Of a stretch of DNA of 11,084 bases, positions 1-6,449 are shown in pieces (positions within the stretch are counted from its first letter, which is position 1; each line of letters opens with the position of its first letter). The DNA is taken from NCBI RefSeq assembly GCF_949298305.1, contig NZ_CASFWU010000120.1, positions 1 to 11,084 on the forward strand. The letters are read 5' to 3'. Below the pieces are notes generated by a model, which was not told where the DNA came from, did not search any database, and worked only from the letters and a program-made list of their open reading frames with translations. A program made the translations under genes and the position numbers. The DNA is from an uncultured Bacteroides sp. (lineage in GTDB: Bacteria > Bacteroidota > Bacteroidia > Bacteroidales > Bacteroidaceae).

Positions 1-80
1 GTCTTCTCGAAGTTCACCACATCAAAATTGTCTATAAGCACATCAGGAAGGATGGCACGAAGTAATTGTTCTGCTTTCAT
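1..80 (-). CDS. Transposase N-terminal fragment, ISAon1-like (runs off left edge)
   Basis: The minus strand from base 80 reads 26 complete codons before the window ends. The peptide starts MKAEQLLRAILPDVLIDNFD and continues VVNFEK. From memory this matches the start of the short N-region protein of ISAon1-type insertion sequences, common in Bacteroidales, in which a DDE transposase ORF follows. The catalytic part would lie outside the window, so only the first quarter or so of the N-region protein is visible. Support for a mobile origin comes from the DNA just upstream of the start (92-143), which recurs in inverted orientation at 701-751, as expected for a transposon end. A TATCTTTG box (minus strand, 85-92) lies almost on top of the start codon. 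It is either a coincidence or implies a very short leader. The family assignment is recalled, not searched. Confidence 0.55.
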   Translation of the reverse strand, partial: MKAEQLLRAILPDVLIDNFDVVNFEK

Positions 81-91
81 ACCACAAAGAT

Positions 92-143
92 ACGCAATAC
101 GCTTGATACACCATGCCTACCAACCGGGAATATCCGCTGACCC
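92..143 (-). mobile_element. Probable insertion-sequence end upstream of the transposase fragment
   Basis: Read on the minus strand, this 52-base stretch starts GGGTCAGCGGATATTCCCGG and ends ATTGCGT, twelve bases before the transposase-like start codon. It aligns to 701-751 on the plus strand with about three quarters identity and one single-base gap. The first 20 bases differ at only two positions. An end sequence next to a transposase start, with an inverted relative nearby, is what an insertion-sequence terminus looks like. The exact outer boundary and any target duplication cannot be fixed, because the other end is outside the window. Confidence 0.45.
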
Positions 144-255
144 CTCTTTTGACTGGAAGGTGACTTCAACCGCTTCTATAACGAAAGACTTGAAACGAAT
201 AATATTAGTAATGTAGTTCTATTCTGTCTTGGACAGGCTGGAGGAGTTAAAACAG

Positions 256-564
256 CTAATCGTAATAAACTATTGTCAATCGTTCGTTAACGTTGAAGTC
301 TTCACAAAATTCATTGTCATACTGATAAACAATCCGGAGGTTACGATAAGCGGATGGTACCTTCAATGTTTCCAATAAATGCCACTGGGGACTGCCGAAG
401 TCATACGAACTTCGGTCTAATATAAGGCGGTTTGAAACATAGTCAAATCTATAGTAACCTCCACCTATACATCGTTCTCCTGCCAGTAACAAGTCTTTAT
501 GTTGATAAACCATTCCAAGACGGAAATATCCATCTTGGGTGATAATGAACTTGGGTAATGCCAT
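256..564 (-). CDS. Hypothetical protein, 102 residues, unknown family
   Basis: I do not recognise this protein. It starts MALPKFIITQDGYFRLGMVY and has no signal peptide, membrane segment or obvious metal site. It is rich in tyrosine and other aromatics. A central segment reads GGGYYRFDYVSNRLILDRSS and a basic, hydrophobic run near residue 76 reads LRIVYQYD. Alternating polar and hydrophobic residues suggest a small beta-rich soluble domain. A TAACTTTG box on the same strand (591-598) lies 26 bases before the start, a spacing like that of other genes in this window, which favours a real gene. It sits between two inverted transposon-end sequences, so it may be accessory or cargo DNA. No neighbour gives a function. 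Confidence 0.6.
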   Translation of the reverse strand: MALPKFIITQDGYFRLGMVYQHKDLLLAGERCIGGGYYRFDYVSNRLILDRSSYDFGSPQWHLLETLKVPSAYRNLRIVYQYDNEFCEDFNVNERLTIVYYD

Positions 565-590
565 TGCAATTGTTTATAAGAATACTTTTA

Positions 591-598
591 CAAAGTTA
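591..598 (-). promoter_or_regulatory. Bacteroides-type -7 box for the 102-residue gene
   Basis: The minus strand reads TAACTTTG, matching the TAnnTTTG -7 element of the Bacteroides primary sigma factor. A start codon follows 26 bases downstream. I see no convincing TTTG at the -33 position, so the call rests on one box and its placement. Confidence 0.4.
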
Positions 599-950
599 TA
601 AAAAAGTTTTGGATTTGCTCTATGGGAAACTAAAGAACAGTTTAGTGAGTACTTCAGAGTATATATCTTTTATCTTTTTGAAATTTTTGCATGGATTAAC
701 GGGTCGGTGGATATTCCCGGTAGCGGATTTGGCGTATCAGGCGCATTGCGTGGTAAGTCTGGATATAATCTTGCAAAGGTCGGAATTGCTTCTATCTGTG
801 CATATACGACTCTTCCGGGCAGTCAATGCTTGATGAAAAAGAAGATATCCAATCGGCGTGTGGCGGTGCAACCAACGAAGTGTTCGAATTTGTATGTATA
901 ATACCAAGTCGCAAGTGCGAATTGAAAATTGGCGAAGCCAAACTTGCAGT

Positions 951-1014
951 AGTTAAAGGAGTTAAAGGAGAAAAAAGGAGTTATCGCCCACCAGGGTGAG
1001 CTTAGGAGTTAAAG
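951..1014 (+). repeat. AGTTAAAGG-type low-complexity repeat
   Basis: Two exact AGTTAAAGG units (951-959 and 960-968) are followed by an A-rich variant (969-978), AGTTATCGCC (979-988) and another AGGAGTTAAAG at 1004-1014. Such purine-rich runs occur widely between genes in Bacteroidales. The run has no reading frame and no link to a neighbouring gene. Confidence 0.6.
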
Positions 1015-1249
1015 CCGATAGCTTAAGTATATGGTCGGCATCCTTTTTCATAAAGGTATTGGCTTCTCTCCTTCACTTCTTTACTACAACCCGTTAATAA
1101 ACTTGCGAAACTTAAATATAATATTATTGCAGATAAATATGAACTACGCAGGTTAAGAAATTTTACAAATTGAGAATATCTGACAGGTATTTATAAACAA
1201 TTGATGTTCAAGTGTTTATGTTTCTGCTTGTATGGACGCTATTGATGGC

Positions 1250-1315
1250 AGGCAACATTCGTGCCGAATGTAGGCAACCTTCCGCTCGATAGTAGGCAAT
1301 CTTTGATACCAAAGT
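1250..1315 (+). repeat. Three tandem 22-bp units with AGGCAAy cores
   Basis: Three units follow each other without a gap at 1250-1271, 1272-1293 and 1294-1315. Each begins AGGCAA and ends GT, with C, C and T at the seventh position, while the middle varies. The first unit encloses a perfect 7-bp palindrome (ACATTCG, 3-base loop, CGAATGT). The third encloses CTTTG/CAAAG. The fixed 22-base period places the cores on the same DNA face, two helical turns apart, as in arrays of protein-binding sites. There is no gene within 300 bases, so its role is unknown. Confidence 0.55.
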
Positions 1316-1329
1316 TGGTAAGCTAGGCT

Positions 1330-1372
1330 GTCTGGTATGGATAAATATTGTCATTTATTTGTTGTGCCAGAC
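1330..1372. repeat. Imperfect hairpin just after the 22-bp array
   Basis: GTCTGG (1330-1335) pairs with CCAGAC (1367-1372), and inside it ATAAAT pairs with ATTTAT around a six-base loop. The structure begins 15 bases after the last 22-bp unit. It has no T-run on either side, so it does not look like a terminator. Confidence 0.4.
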
Positions 1373-1579
1373 TAGATATGTTCGTGTTTATAACCGCATG
1401 CACTGTTTGTTTGCCTTGTCACCAGGTCGGCCTCCAAACTCAAGGTATGCATCGATTGGGCTCGGAGGCGTAGTAGAGTCAAGTTCTTTGATGTGATAAT
1501 TTATTCGTAATATTATAATGCCGCCACTGGGAATATCATCTGAGTCGGATTTTCTGTTTTGGCGATAAAAAAGAAGGGA

Positions 1580-1631
1580 ATAAAAAACTGCATCGGCAGA
1601 GTGTTGGATTGGTACTTTGCTGATGCAGTTT
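1580..1631 (-). terminator. Intrinsic terminator of the grpE-dnaJ operon
   Basis: AACTGCATCGGCA (1586-1598) pairs with TGCTGATGCAGTT (1618-1630) over 13 base pairs with one G-U pair, around a 19-base loop. On the minus strand the stem is followed by a run of six T, then ATT. It lies about 30 bases beyond the dnaJ stop codon, which is the expected place. Confidence 0.85.
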
Positions 1632-1662
1632 GTTGAAGAGGACGTAACCTATCTAAGAGATG

Positions 1663-2826
1663 TCAGTCGAACAGGCTTCTGAATTTTTTAAAGATCTTCT
1701 CTTTTATAGAGCTATTGGGTCTGAAGTTGTCCGAATCTTCCATATCCTGAAGAGCTTTCTTTTCGTCTTTGCTCAGGGCTTCGGGAACATAGATGCTTAC
1801 ATTGACCAAAAGGTCTCCTGTTCCGTATCCGTTTACACTGGGAAGCCCCTTACCGCGCAGGCGCAAAACTTTACCCGGTTGTGTGCCTGGTTCTATTTTA
1901 ACTTTTACTTTGCTGTCTATGGTGGGTATTTCGACCGTACCTCCGAGAGCAGCTGTAGGGAAACTGAGCAACAGATTGTATATCAAATCGTTTTCATCGC
2001 GAATCAGTTCTTTGTCTGCTTCTTCTTCTACCAGAATCAGCAGGTCGCCAGGAATACCATTGTGCTTTCCGGCATTACCTTTTCCACTCATGGAAAGCTG
2101 CATGCCATCGGCCACGCCGGCTGGAATTTTAACAGTGACTACTTCTTCGCCATAGACGATGCCTTCGCCGGCACATTCCTTACACTTGTTCTTAATGATT
2201 TTGCCTTCGCCGCCACAGGTGGGGCAGGTGGTGCGGGTCTGCATGGTTCCCAGGATGGTCTGCTGGTTGCGTATTACCGTACCGCTACCCTTGCAGGTGG
2301 GGCAGGTCTCGCTTCCGCTGTTGCCTTCGGCTCCTGTGCCGTGGCAGTGTTCGCAGGTGACGTATTTTTTGAGTTTGAATTTCTTTTCTACGCCGGTCGA
2401 GATTTCTTTCAGGTTCAGTTTGACTTTTACCCGAAGGTCGGAGCCACGGTAGCGACGTTGTTGCGAACTTTCTCCGCCAAATCCTCCGAATCCTCCAAAT
2501 CCCCCACGTCCGCCGAAGATGTCGCCGAACATGGAGAAGATGTCGTCCATACTCATGCCGCCTCCGAAGCCCCCATAAGGTCCTCCGTTGCCGGCCGCTC
2601 CTCCCAGGCCTGCATGGCCGAACTGGTCGTAGCGGGCACGTTTGTCCGGGTTGCTCAGCACGTCGTAGGCTTCTGCCGCTTCCTTGAATTTCTCTTCCGC
2701 TGTCTTGTCGCCCGGATTCTTGTCCGGGTGGTATTGAATGGCCTTTTTCCGATAGGCCTTCTTGATTTCGTCTGCCGTAGCGTTCCGTTCAACGCCTAAT
2801 ACTTCGTAATAGTCTCTTTTTTCCAT
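1663..2826 (-). CDS. dnaJ: Chaperone protein DnaJ (type I Hsp40)
   Basis: DnaJ is a cytoplasmic co-chaperone. It delivers unfolded proteins to DnaK and stimulates DnaK ATP hydrolysis. The 387-residue product is full length. The J domain covers residues 1-70, with the HPD motif at 33-35 that contacts DnaK. A Gly/Phe-rich linker follows (about 73-119). The zinc domain has all four CxxCxGxG motifs, with cysteines at 158/161, 175/178, 201/204 and 215/218. The C-terminal substrate-binding domains end FKKFRSLFD. The start MEKRDYYEVLGV fixes the J-domain boundary. The gene lies 11 bases after grpE on the same strand, so the two are almost certainly co-transcribed. dnaK is not in the window, which is normal when grpE-dnaJ form a separate unit. 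I see nothing broken or unusual in it. Confidence 0.98.
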   Translation of the reverse strand: MEKRDYYEVLGVERNATADEIKKAYRKKAIQYHPDKNPGDKTAEEKFKEAAEAYDVLSNPDKRARYDQFGHAGLGGAAGNGGPYGGFGGGMSMDDIFSMFGDIFGGRGGFGGFGGFGGESSQQRRYRGSDLRVKVKLNLKEISTGVEKKFKLKKYVTCEHCHGTGAEGNSGSETCPTCKGSGTVIRNQQTILGTMQTRTTCPTCGGEGKIIKNKCKECAGEGIVYGEEVVTVKIPAGVADGMQLSMSGKGNAGKHNGIPGDLLILVEEEADKELIRDENDLIYNLLLSFPTAALGGTVEIPTIDSKVKVKIEPGTQPGKVLRLRGKGLPSVNGYGTGDLLVNVSIYVPEALSKDEKKALQDMEDSDNFRPNSSIKEKIFKKFRSLFD

Positions 2827-2837
2827 ATTGTTTGATG

Positions 2838-3479
2838 TTATTCTCCGACTACTACCTTGGCATGTCGGATCACTTTGTCATTCAACGTGTAACCTGTCTG
2901 CACGCAGTCCAGGATTTTACCTTTCAGTTCTTCGGAAGGGGCGGGGATAACGGCTATGGCTTCGTGGAAGTCTGTATCCAGAGGCTTTTCTTTGGTTTCG
3001 ATGACTTTCACGCCGTTTTGTCCCAATACGGCCATGAACTTGTTGTAAATCAGTTCCACGCCTTCCTTTACGGCTGCAACGTCAGTGGCTGTCTCCATGT
3101 TTTTGAGCGCACGCTCAAAGTCGTCCACAATGGGCAGGATGCTGCTGATGCTCTTTTCGCCTCCGTTCAGGATGAGCTCGGCCTTTTCCTTCATTGTACG
3201 TTTGCGGTAGTTGTCGAACTCGGCCGACAGACGCAGGTACTTGTCCTTCTGCTCTTCAATCTGCTCGTTGGCTTTTTCCAGTTCACCGGCCAGCTTCTGT
3301 TCTTCGGTAAGGGGTGTTTCCTCCTTTTTTTCCTGTTCAGTCCGGTTTCCTTCGTTTTCTTCCTGCGTATGGTTGGAAGCGTTCTGAGATTTTATCTCAT
3401 TCTCTTCCGGGTTGTTTTCTTTCTGTTTCGGATCCATATTATTTTGCTTATTGTTCTTGTCAAATGATTTCGTTTTCAT
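2838..3479 (-). CDS. grpE: Nucleotide exchange factor GrpE
   Basis: GrpE dimers release ADP from DnaK, resetting the DnaK-DnaJ folding cycle in the cytoplasm. The 213-residue product has a disordered, charged N-terminus (about 1-55, rich in E, K, N, Q). A long coiled-coil segment follows, including AEFDNYRKRTMKEKAELIL. The beta-rich head ends with the family hallmark GYTLNDKVIRHAKVVVGE. The start is uncertain. The first in-frame ATG is at 3479, but a second at 3437 begins MDPKQKE, the kind of start usually given for Bacteroides GrpE, and would yield 199 residues. Both lie in the disordered tail, so function is unaffected. It is the first gene of a two-gene operon with dnaJ, read from the divergent promoter region shared with the ABC-F gene. 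Confidence 0.96.
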   Translation of the reverse strand: MKTKSFDKNNKQNNMDPKQKENNPEENEIKSQNASNHTQEENEGNRTEQEKKEETPLTEEQKLAGELEKANEQIEEQKDKYLRLSAEFDNYRKRTMKEKAELILNGGEKSISSILPIVDDFERALKNMETATDVAAVKEGVELIYNKFMAVLGQNGVKVIETKEKPLDTDFHEAIAVIPAPSEELKGKILDCVQTGYTLNDKVIRHAKVVVGE

Positions 3480-3580
3480 TGCTGTTAAGGGTTTAAGTTA
3501 AGGGGTTACGATTTATTGAATTGATGGAAAATGCCCAGCAAAAACTTTGCCAAAAAGCTCTGTTCTTGTTTTAAATGGCG

Positions 3581-3588
3581 CAAAGGTA
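3581..3588 (-). promoter_or_regulatory. Bacteroides-type -7 box for grpE-dnaJ
   Basis: The minus strand reads TACCTTTG, an exact TAnnTTTG match, about 100 bases before the grpE start. The -33 TTTG is not clear. No CIRCE-type inverted repeat was seen between this box and grpE, so heat-shock control, if any, is not visible here. Confidence 0.55.
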
Positions 3589-3642
3589 ACATTTTTATGT
3601 CAGATTGACAGCATATCTTCCTCCTATTCGTGGAAAAATGTC

Positions 3643-3650
3643 TATCTTTG
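3643..3650 (+). promoter_or_regulatory. Bacteroides-type -7 box for the ABC-F gene
   Basis: TATCTTTG matches TAnnTTTG and lies 24 bases before the ATG at 3675, giving a leader of roughly 15-20 bases. It also argues against the upstream in-frame ATG at 3630, which precedes the promoter. It points away from the grpE box, with the two 54 bases apart. Confidence 0.6.
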
Positions 3651-3674
3651 CACCCCGAATTTAAAAAGATAAAG

Positions 3675-5291
3675 ATGATTACAGTTTCAAACGTTTCGGT
3701 ACAGTTTGGTAAAAGAGTATTGTTCAATGATGTAAACCTGAAGTTTACGAGTGGTAATTGTTACGGAATCATAGGTGCCAACGGGGCGGGAAAGTCCACT
3801 TTTTTGCGGACCATTTCGGGCGATTTGGAGCCTACTACCGGATCCGTCACACTTGCTCCCGGCGAACGTCTTTCGGTGTTGAGCCAGGACCACTTCAAGT
3901 GGGATGCCTTTTCTGTAATGGATACAGTCATGATGGGACATACCGTATTGTGGGACATCATGAAGCAGCGCGAGGAGCTGTATGCCAAAGAGAATTTCAC
4001 AGATGAAGACGGCCTGAAAGTTTCGGAACTGGAAGAAAAGTTTGCCGAATTGGACGGGTGGAATGCAGAAAGCGATGCCGCTGCACTCTTGAGTGGGCTG
4101 GGTATCAAGGAAGACAAGCACTATGTGCTGATGAGCGAGCTGAATAATAAAGAAAAGGTTCGCGTCATGTTGGCGCAGGCTTTATATGGAAATCCGGACA
4201 ATCTATTGCTGGATGAACCTACCAACGATTTGGATATGGAGACAGTGACTTGGCTGGAAGAATACCTTTCTAATTTTGAGCATACGGTGTTGGTTGTCAG
4301 TCACGACCGTCATTTCTTGGATTCAGTTTGTACGCATACAGTAGACATAGACTACGGCAAAATCAATCTTTTTGCTGGTAACTATAGCTTCTGGTATGAA
4401 TCCAGTCAGTTGGCACTTCGCCAGCAGCAGAATCAAAAGGCTAAAGCTGAGGAGAAACGAAAAGAACTGGAAGAGTTTATCCGCCGCTTCAGTGCCAATG
4501 TAGCCAAGAGCAAGCAGACTACCAGCCGTAAGAAGATGCTGGAAAAACTGAATGTAGAGGAAATCAAACCGTCGTCTCGTAAATATCCGGGTATCATTTT
4601 CACCCCCGAACGCGAACCGGGCAACCAAATTCTGGAGGTTTCTGGCCTGTCCAAGACACTGGACGACGGCACGGTGCTGTTCCGTGACGTTAACTTCAAT
4701 GTGGAGAAGGGTGATAAGATTGTTTTCCTGTCCCGTGACCCGCGTGCTATGACGGCTTTGTTTGAAATTATAAACGGTAATATGAAGCCCGATGCCGGTA
4801 AGTTCAATTGGGGAGTAACTATTACTACGGCTTATCTCCCGTTGGATAATACTTCTTTCTTTAATACCGATTTAAATCTGGTGGACTGGCTAAGCCAGTT
4901 TGGCGAGGGCAACGAGGTGTACATGAAGAGCTTCCTGGGCCGTATGCTCTTTTCGGGCGAAGAGGTGCTGAAGAAGGCGAGCGTCCTGTCGGGAGGTGAG
5001 AAGATGCGTTGTATGATAGCCCGCATGCAGCTGCGCAATGCCAACTGCCTCATTCTGGATACACCAACCAACCACTTGGATTTGGAATCCATTCAGGCTT
5101 TCAATAACAATCTGAAGATTTATAAAGGTAATATCCTTTTTTCTTCACACGACCATGAGTTCATTCAGACCGTAGCTAATCGTATCATTGAATTGACTCC
5201 TAATGGTATTATAGATAAGATGATGGAGTATGACGAGTATATTGTTTCAGACCATATCAAGGAACTGAAAAGCCGCCTGTACGGAGATTGA
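3675..5291 (+). CDS. ABC-F family ATPase, YbiT-like, with degenerate second site
   Basis: This is a soluble twin-cassette ATPase of the ABC-F group, whose members act on ribosomes; the E. coli relative it most resembles is YbiT. The start at 3675 (MITVSNVSVQFGKRVLF, 538 residues) is chosen because the promoter box lies downstream of an alternative ATG at 3630. Cassette 1 has Walker A GANGAGKST (34-42), Walker B LLLDEPTNDLD (177-187) and the H-loop VVSHDRHF. Its signature is degenerate (LNNKEK in place of LSGGEK), as in YbiT. A charged linker with an RRFSANVAKSKQTTSRKK segment separates the cassettes. Cassette 2 keeps LSGGEK (438-443) and SSHDHEF, but its Walker A position reads SRDPRAMTA (353-361) and its Walker B is LILDTPTN, with Thr463 in place of the catalytic Glu. 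One composite ATP site thus looks intact and the other dead. There are no membrane segments, and I see no evidence for an antibiotic-resistance role. Confidence 0.93.
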   Translation: MITVSNVSVQFGKRVLFNDVNLKFTSGNCYGIIGANGAGKSTFLRTISGDLEPTTGSVTLAPGERLSVLSQDHFKWDAFSVMDTVMMGHTVLWDIMKQREELYAKENFTDEDGLKVSELEEKFAELDGWNAESDAAALLSGLGIKEDKHYVLMSELNNKEKVRVMLAQALYGNPDNLLLDEPTNDLDMETVTWLEEYLSNFEHTVLVVSHDRHFLDSVCTHTVDIDYGKINLFAGNYSFWYESSQLALRQQQNQKAKAEEKRKELEEFIRRFSANVAKSKQTTSRKKMLEKLNVEEIKPSSRKYPGIIFTPEREPGNQILEVSGLSKTLDDGTVLFRDVNFNVEKGDKIVFLSRDPRAMTALFEIINGNMKPDAGKFNWGVTITTAYLPLDNTSFFNTDLNLVDWLSQFGEGNEVYMKSFLGRMLFSGEEVLKKASVLSGGEKMRCMIARMQLRNANCLILDTPTNHLDLESIQAFNNNLKIYKGNILFSSHDHEFIQTVANRIIELTPNGIIDKMMEYDEYIVSDHIKELKSRLYGD

Positions 5292-5392
5292 ATCAGAGGT
5301 TTCGAATCAAAGACAAAAGGTTGTCAAAAGCCGGGAAGTATGCTAAATAACATAAAAATAAGCCCTAAAAAAGTCACTTTTTTACTTGTTTA

Positions 5393-5425
5393 TTTGGATT
5401 GTAATTGAAGAAATACTTACCTTTG
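5393..5425 (+). promoter_or_regulatory. Complete Bacteroides promoter before the thioredoxin-like gene
   Basis: TTTG at 5393-5396 and TACCTTTG at 5418-5425 are 21 bases apart, matching the -33/-7 layout of the primary Bacteroides sigma factor. This is the best promoter in the window. Transcription should begin near 5432, leaving about 130 bases before the ATG at 5561, longer than the other leaders here. Confidence 0.75.
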
Positions 5426-5454
5426 CCGCCGATTTCAGAATTAAAGGCTTTGTG

Positions 5455-5477
5455 AATCAGTGGATTTTTCACTCATT
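5455..5477 (+). other. Small hairpin in the leader of the thioredoxin-like gene
   Basis: AATCAGTG (5455-5462) pairs with CACTCATT (5470-5477) with a single C-C mismatch around a GATTTTT loop. It lies in the transcribed leader and would enclose the possible GTG start of the short leader ORF. No riboswitch family is recognised. Confidence 0.3.
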
Positions 5478-5564
5478 GCGGAGTCTGCGAAGAAAATGTT
5501 TCGGGAAGAAATCACTGTTGGAATGGCAGTCCCGGATAGTATTAACCAAAACCGCGTTACATGA
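5460..5564 (+). CDS. Possible short leader ORF, stop overlapping next start (ATGA)
   Basis: A reading frame of 34 codons from GTG 5460, or 22 codons from ATG 5496, ends with TGA at 5562-5564. That overlaps the ATG of the next gene by the ATGA arrangement typical of translational coupling. The shorter product would read MFREEITVGMAVPDSINQNR then VT. It lies fully within the transcript predicted from the promoter at 5393-5425. I recognise no family, and there is no signal peptide. The frame could be chance over a stretch this short. The precise overlap and the unusually long leader are the only reasons to list it. Confidence 0.25.
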   Translation: MDFSLIAESAKKMFREEITVGMAVPDSINQNRVT

Positions 5565-6076
5565 AGTATGTAAAATGGATTTTTGTTGTATTACTAATTA
5601 GTTCCTTGACATCTTTCGTTGGAAAAGACAAACCTACCGGAGGTTTGAGCGTGGGTGACATAGCCCCGGATTTTCGTATCCAATCTATGTCAGCTGAGCA
5701 ACCTGCACAGGAACTTTCAGACATGAAAGGCCGTTATGTGTTGCTTAGTTTCTGGGCAAGCTACGACGCACAATCCCGGATGCAAAACGCAAGTTTGAGC
5801 AATGTGCTTCGTTCGGTTTCTCAGGATAATCGTGTAGAAATGGTTTCTGTTTCGTTTGACGAATATCAATCTGTTTTTGAGGAAACCATTCGTAGGGATC
5901 AAATAGTTACGCCTATATGTTTCGTGGAAACGGCAGGCGAATCTTCCGACTTGTTTAAAAAATATCGTTTGGGTCGTGGATTTACTAACTATTTACTGGA
6001 TGGTGATGGTGTGATTATAGCCAAAAACATCTCCGCGACAGAACTTTCAACTTATTTGCAGAAACAACCTGCCTGA
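5561..6076 (+). CDS. Exported thioredoxin-fold protein lacking CxxC
   Basis: The 171-residue product begins with a signal-like segment (MKYVKWIFVVLLISSLTSF) without a lipobox cysteine, so it is probably periplasmic or membrane-anchored. The rest resembles the TlpA/AhpC-type thioredoxin fold: GDIAPDF (32-38), GRYVLLSFWAS (57-67), MVSVSFDEY and GRGFTNYLLDGDGVII. Where relatives have WAxWCGPC, this protein reads WASYDAQS (65-72), with Asp69 and Ser72 in place of the two cysteines. The only cysteine is Cys120. The cis-proline loop is also altered (RGFTNY in place of the usual RGIPTT type). It therefore cannot do ordinary dithiol redox chemistry and is more likely a binding or scaffold protein. 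The changes are coherent and the frame is intact, so this looks like a settled family trait and not decay. It is followed by a strong terminator, so it forms its own transcription unit. Confidence 0.8.
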   Translation: MKYVKWIFVVLLISSLTSFVGKDKPTGGLSVGDIAPDFRIQSMSAEQPAQELSDMKGRYVLLSFWASYDAQSRMQNASLSNVLRSVSQDNRVEMVSVSFDEYQSVFEETIRRDQIVTPICFVETAGESSDLFKKYRLGRGFTNYLLDGDGVIIAKNISATELSTYLQKQPA

Positions 6077-6185
6077 TGGAGTTCAGAGAAATAGGATAAG
6101 TTGAGAGTGGTATTTCATCCGAGATGAGGGGGTGCCCGAATCGGAGGAGAAGTGACAAAACGAGGAAAATGTATACAACAAAAAG

Positions 6186-6231
6186 CCTTCCTGCCTTTGT
6201 GCTTTCACAAGAGCGGGAGGGTTTTCTTTTT
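6186..6231 (+). terminator. Strong intrinsic terminator after the thioredoxin-like gene
   Basis: CCTTCCTGC (6186-6194) pairs fully with GCGGGAGGG (6213-6221), including two T-G pairs. The stem continues inward through TTTGTG/CACAAG to a CTTT loop. TTTTCTTTTT (6222-6231) follows directly. A run of A residues before the stem could let it also work on the other strand. It separates this unit from the amidotransferase genes. Confidence 0.88.
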
Positions 6232-6413
6232 GTCCGTACCTGAGGTGGAAGAGGATGATGGGCGATGTAGATAATGCAATCTAATTTTAGTTAAACACTT
6301 CTTTTTGTTTCAGTATATAACATTTTCTTGTCTTTTTGATATGGATATGTTACTTTTCTATACTTTTGACAAATTATTGCAAGATGGAAGGATGCTATGT
6401 TCGGCGGAATGTA

Positions 6414-6421
6414 TATCTTTG
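6414..6421 (+). promoter_or_regulatory. Bacteroides-type -7 box for glmS
   Basis: TATCTTTG matches TAnnTTTG and lies 28 bases before the glmS ATG, giving a leader of about 20 bases. No clear -33 TTTG is present at the right distance. The short leader leaves no room for a glmS ribozyme. The remaining bases between the terminator and this box (6232-6413) are AT-rich with no other signal that I can support. Confidence 0.55.
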
Positions 6422-6449
6422 CACAGTAAAACTTAAATAGGATAATTTT

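Larger units (their letters stand above)
701..1549. mobile_element. Possible decayed or non-autonomous element with inverted ends
   Basis: The left end (701-751) resembles the transposon end at 92-143. The right end holds an inverted copy of its core: GATATTCCCGGTAGCGG at 710-726 against the complement of 1521-1537, GATATTCCCAGTGGCGG, matching at 15 of 17 positions. Both ends lie in the orientation of terminal inverted repeats, enclosing about 0.85 kb. No convincing coding sequence lies inside. The interior holds a nonamer repeat (951-1014), three 22-bp units (1250-1315) and a hairpin (1330-1372), and is otherwise AT-rich with nothing I recognise. This fits a deletion derivative or remnant of an insertion sequence related to the one at the left edge. 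I could not define a target-site duplication, and two chance motifs cannot be excluded. Confidence 0.35.

Noticed and set aside
558..901. Two overlapping plus-strand frames of 91 and 64 codons
   Set aside because: They start within the 102-residue gene's region or the transposon end, have no promoter or recognisable sequence, and read through probable terminal repeat DNA.
693..1551. GGATT on both sides of the possible element as a target duplication
   Set aside because: The two copies sit at different distances from the inverted ends, and a five-base match in AT-rich DNA is easily chance.
1660..2799. Long plus-strand open frame opposite dnaJ, 379 codons
   Set aside because: It mirrors dnaJ. 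Its translation is low-complexity with no family features, while the minus strand gives a complete DnaJ with all motifs.
2832..3467. Plus-strand open frame opposite grpE, rich in Phe and Leu, resembling a membrane protein
   Set aside because: It is a codon shadow: the hydrophobicity comes from the complement of the Glu/Lys codons of grpE.
3630..3674. N-terminal extension of the ABC-F protein from ATG 3630
   Set aside because: The TATCTTTG promoter box lies downstream of this ATG, and homologues begin at the MITVSNVSVQF position.
5360..5392. A6GT/ACT6 palindrome after the ABC-F gene as a terminator
   Set aside because: The stem is nearly all A-T with a one-base loop, so it would be a weak terminator. 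It directly precedes the next promoter, where AT-rich DNA is expected.
6075..6135. Short coding-like stretch ending GVPESEEK and a stop after the thioredoxin-like gene
   Set aside because: Only about 15 codons lie between stops. It may be a gene remnant, but this is too short to support.
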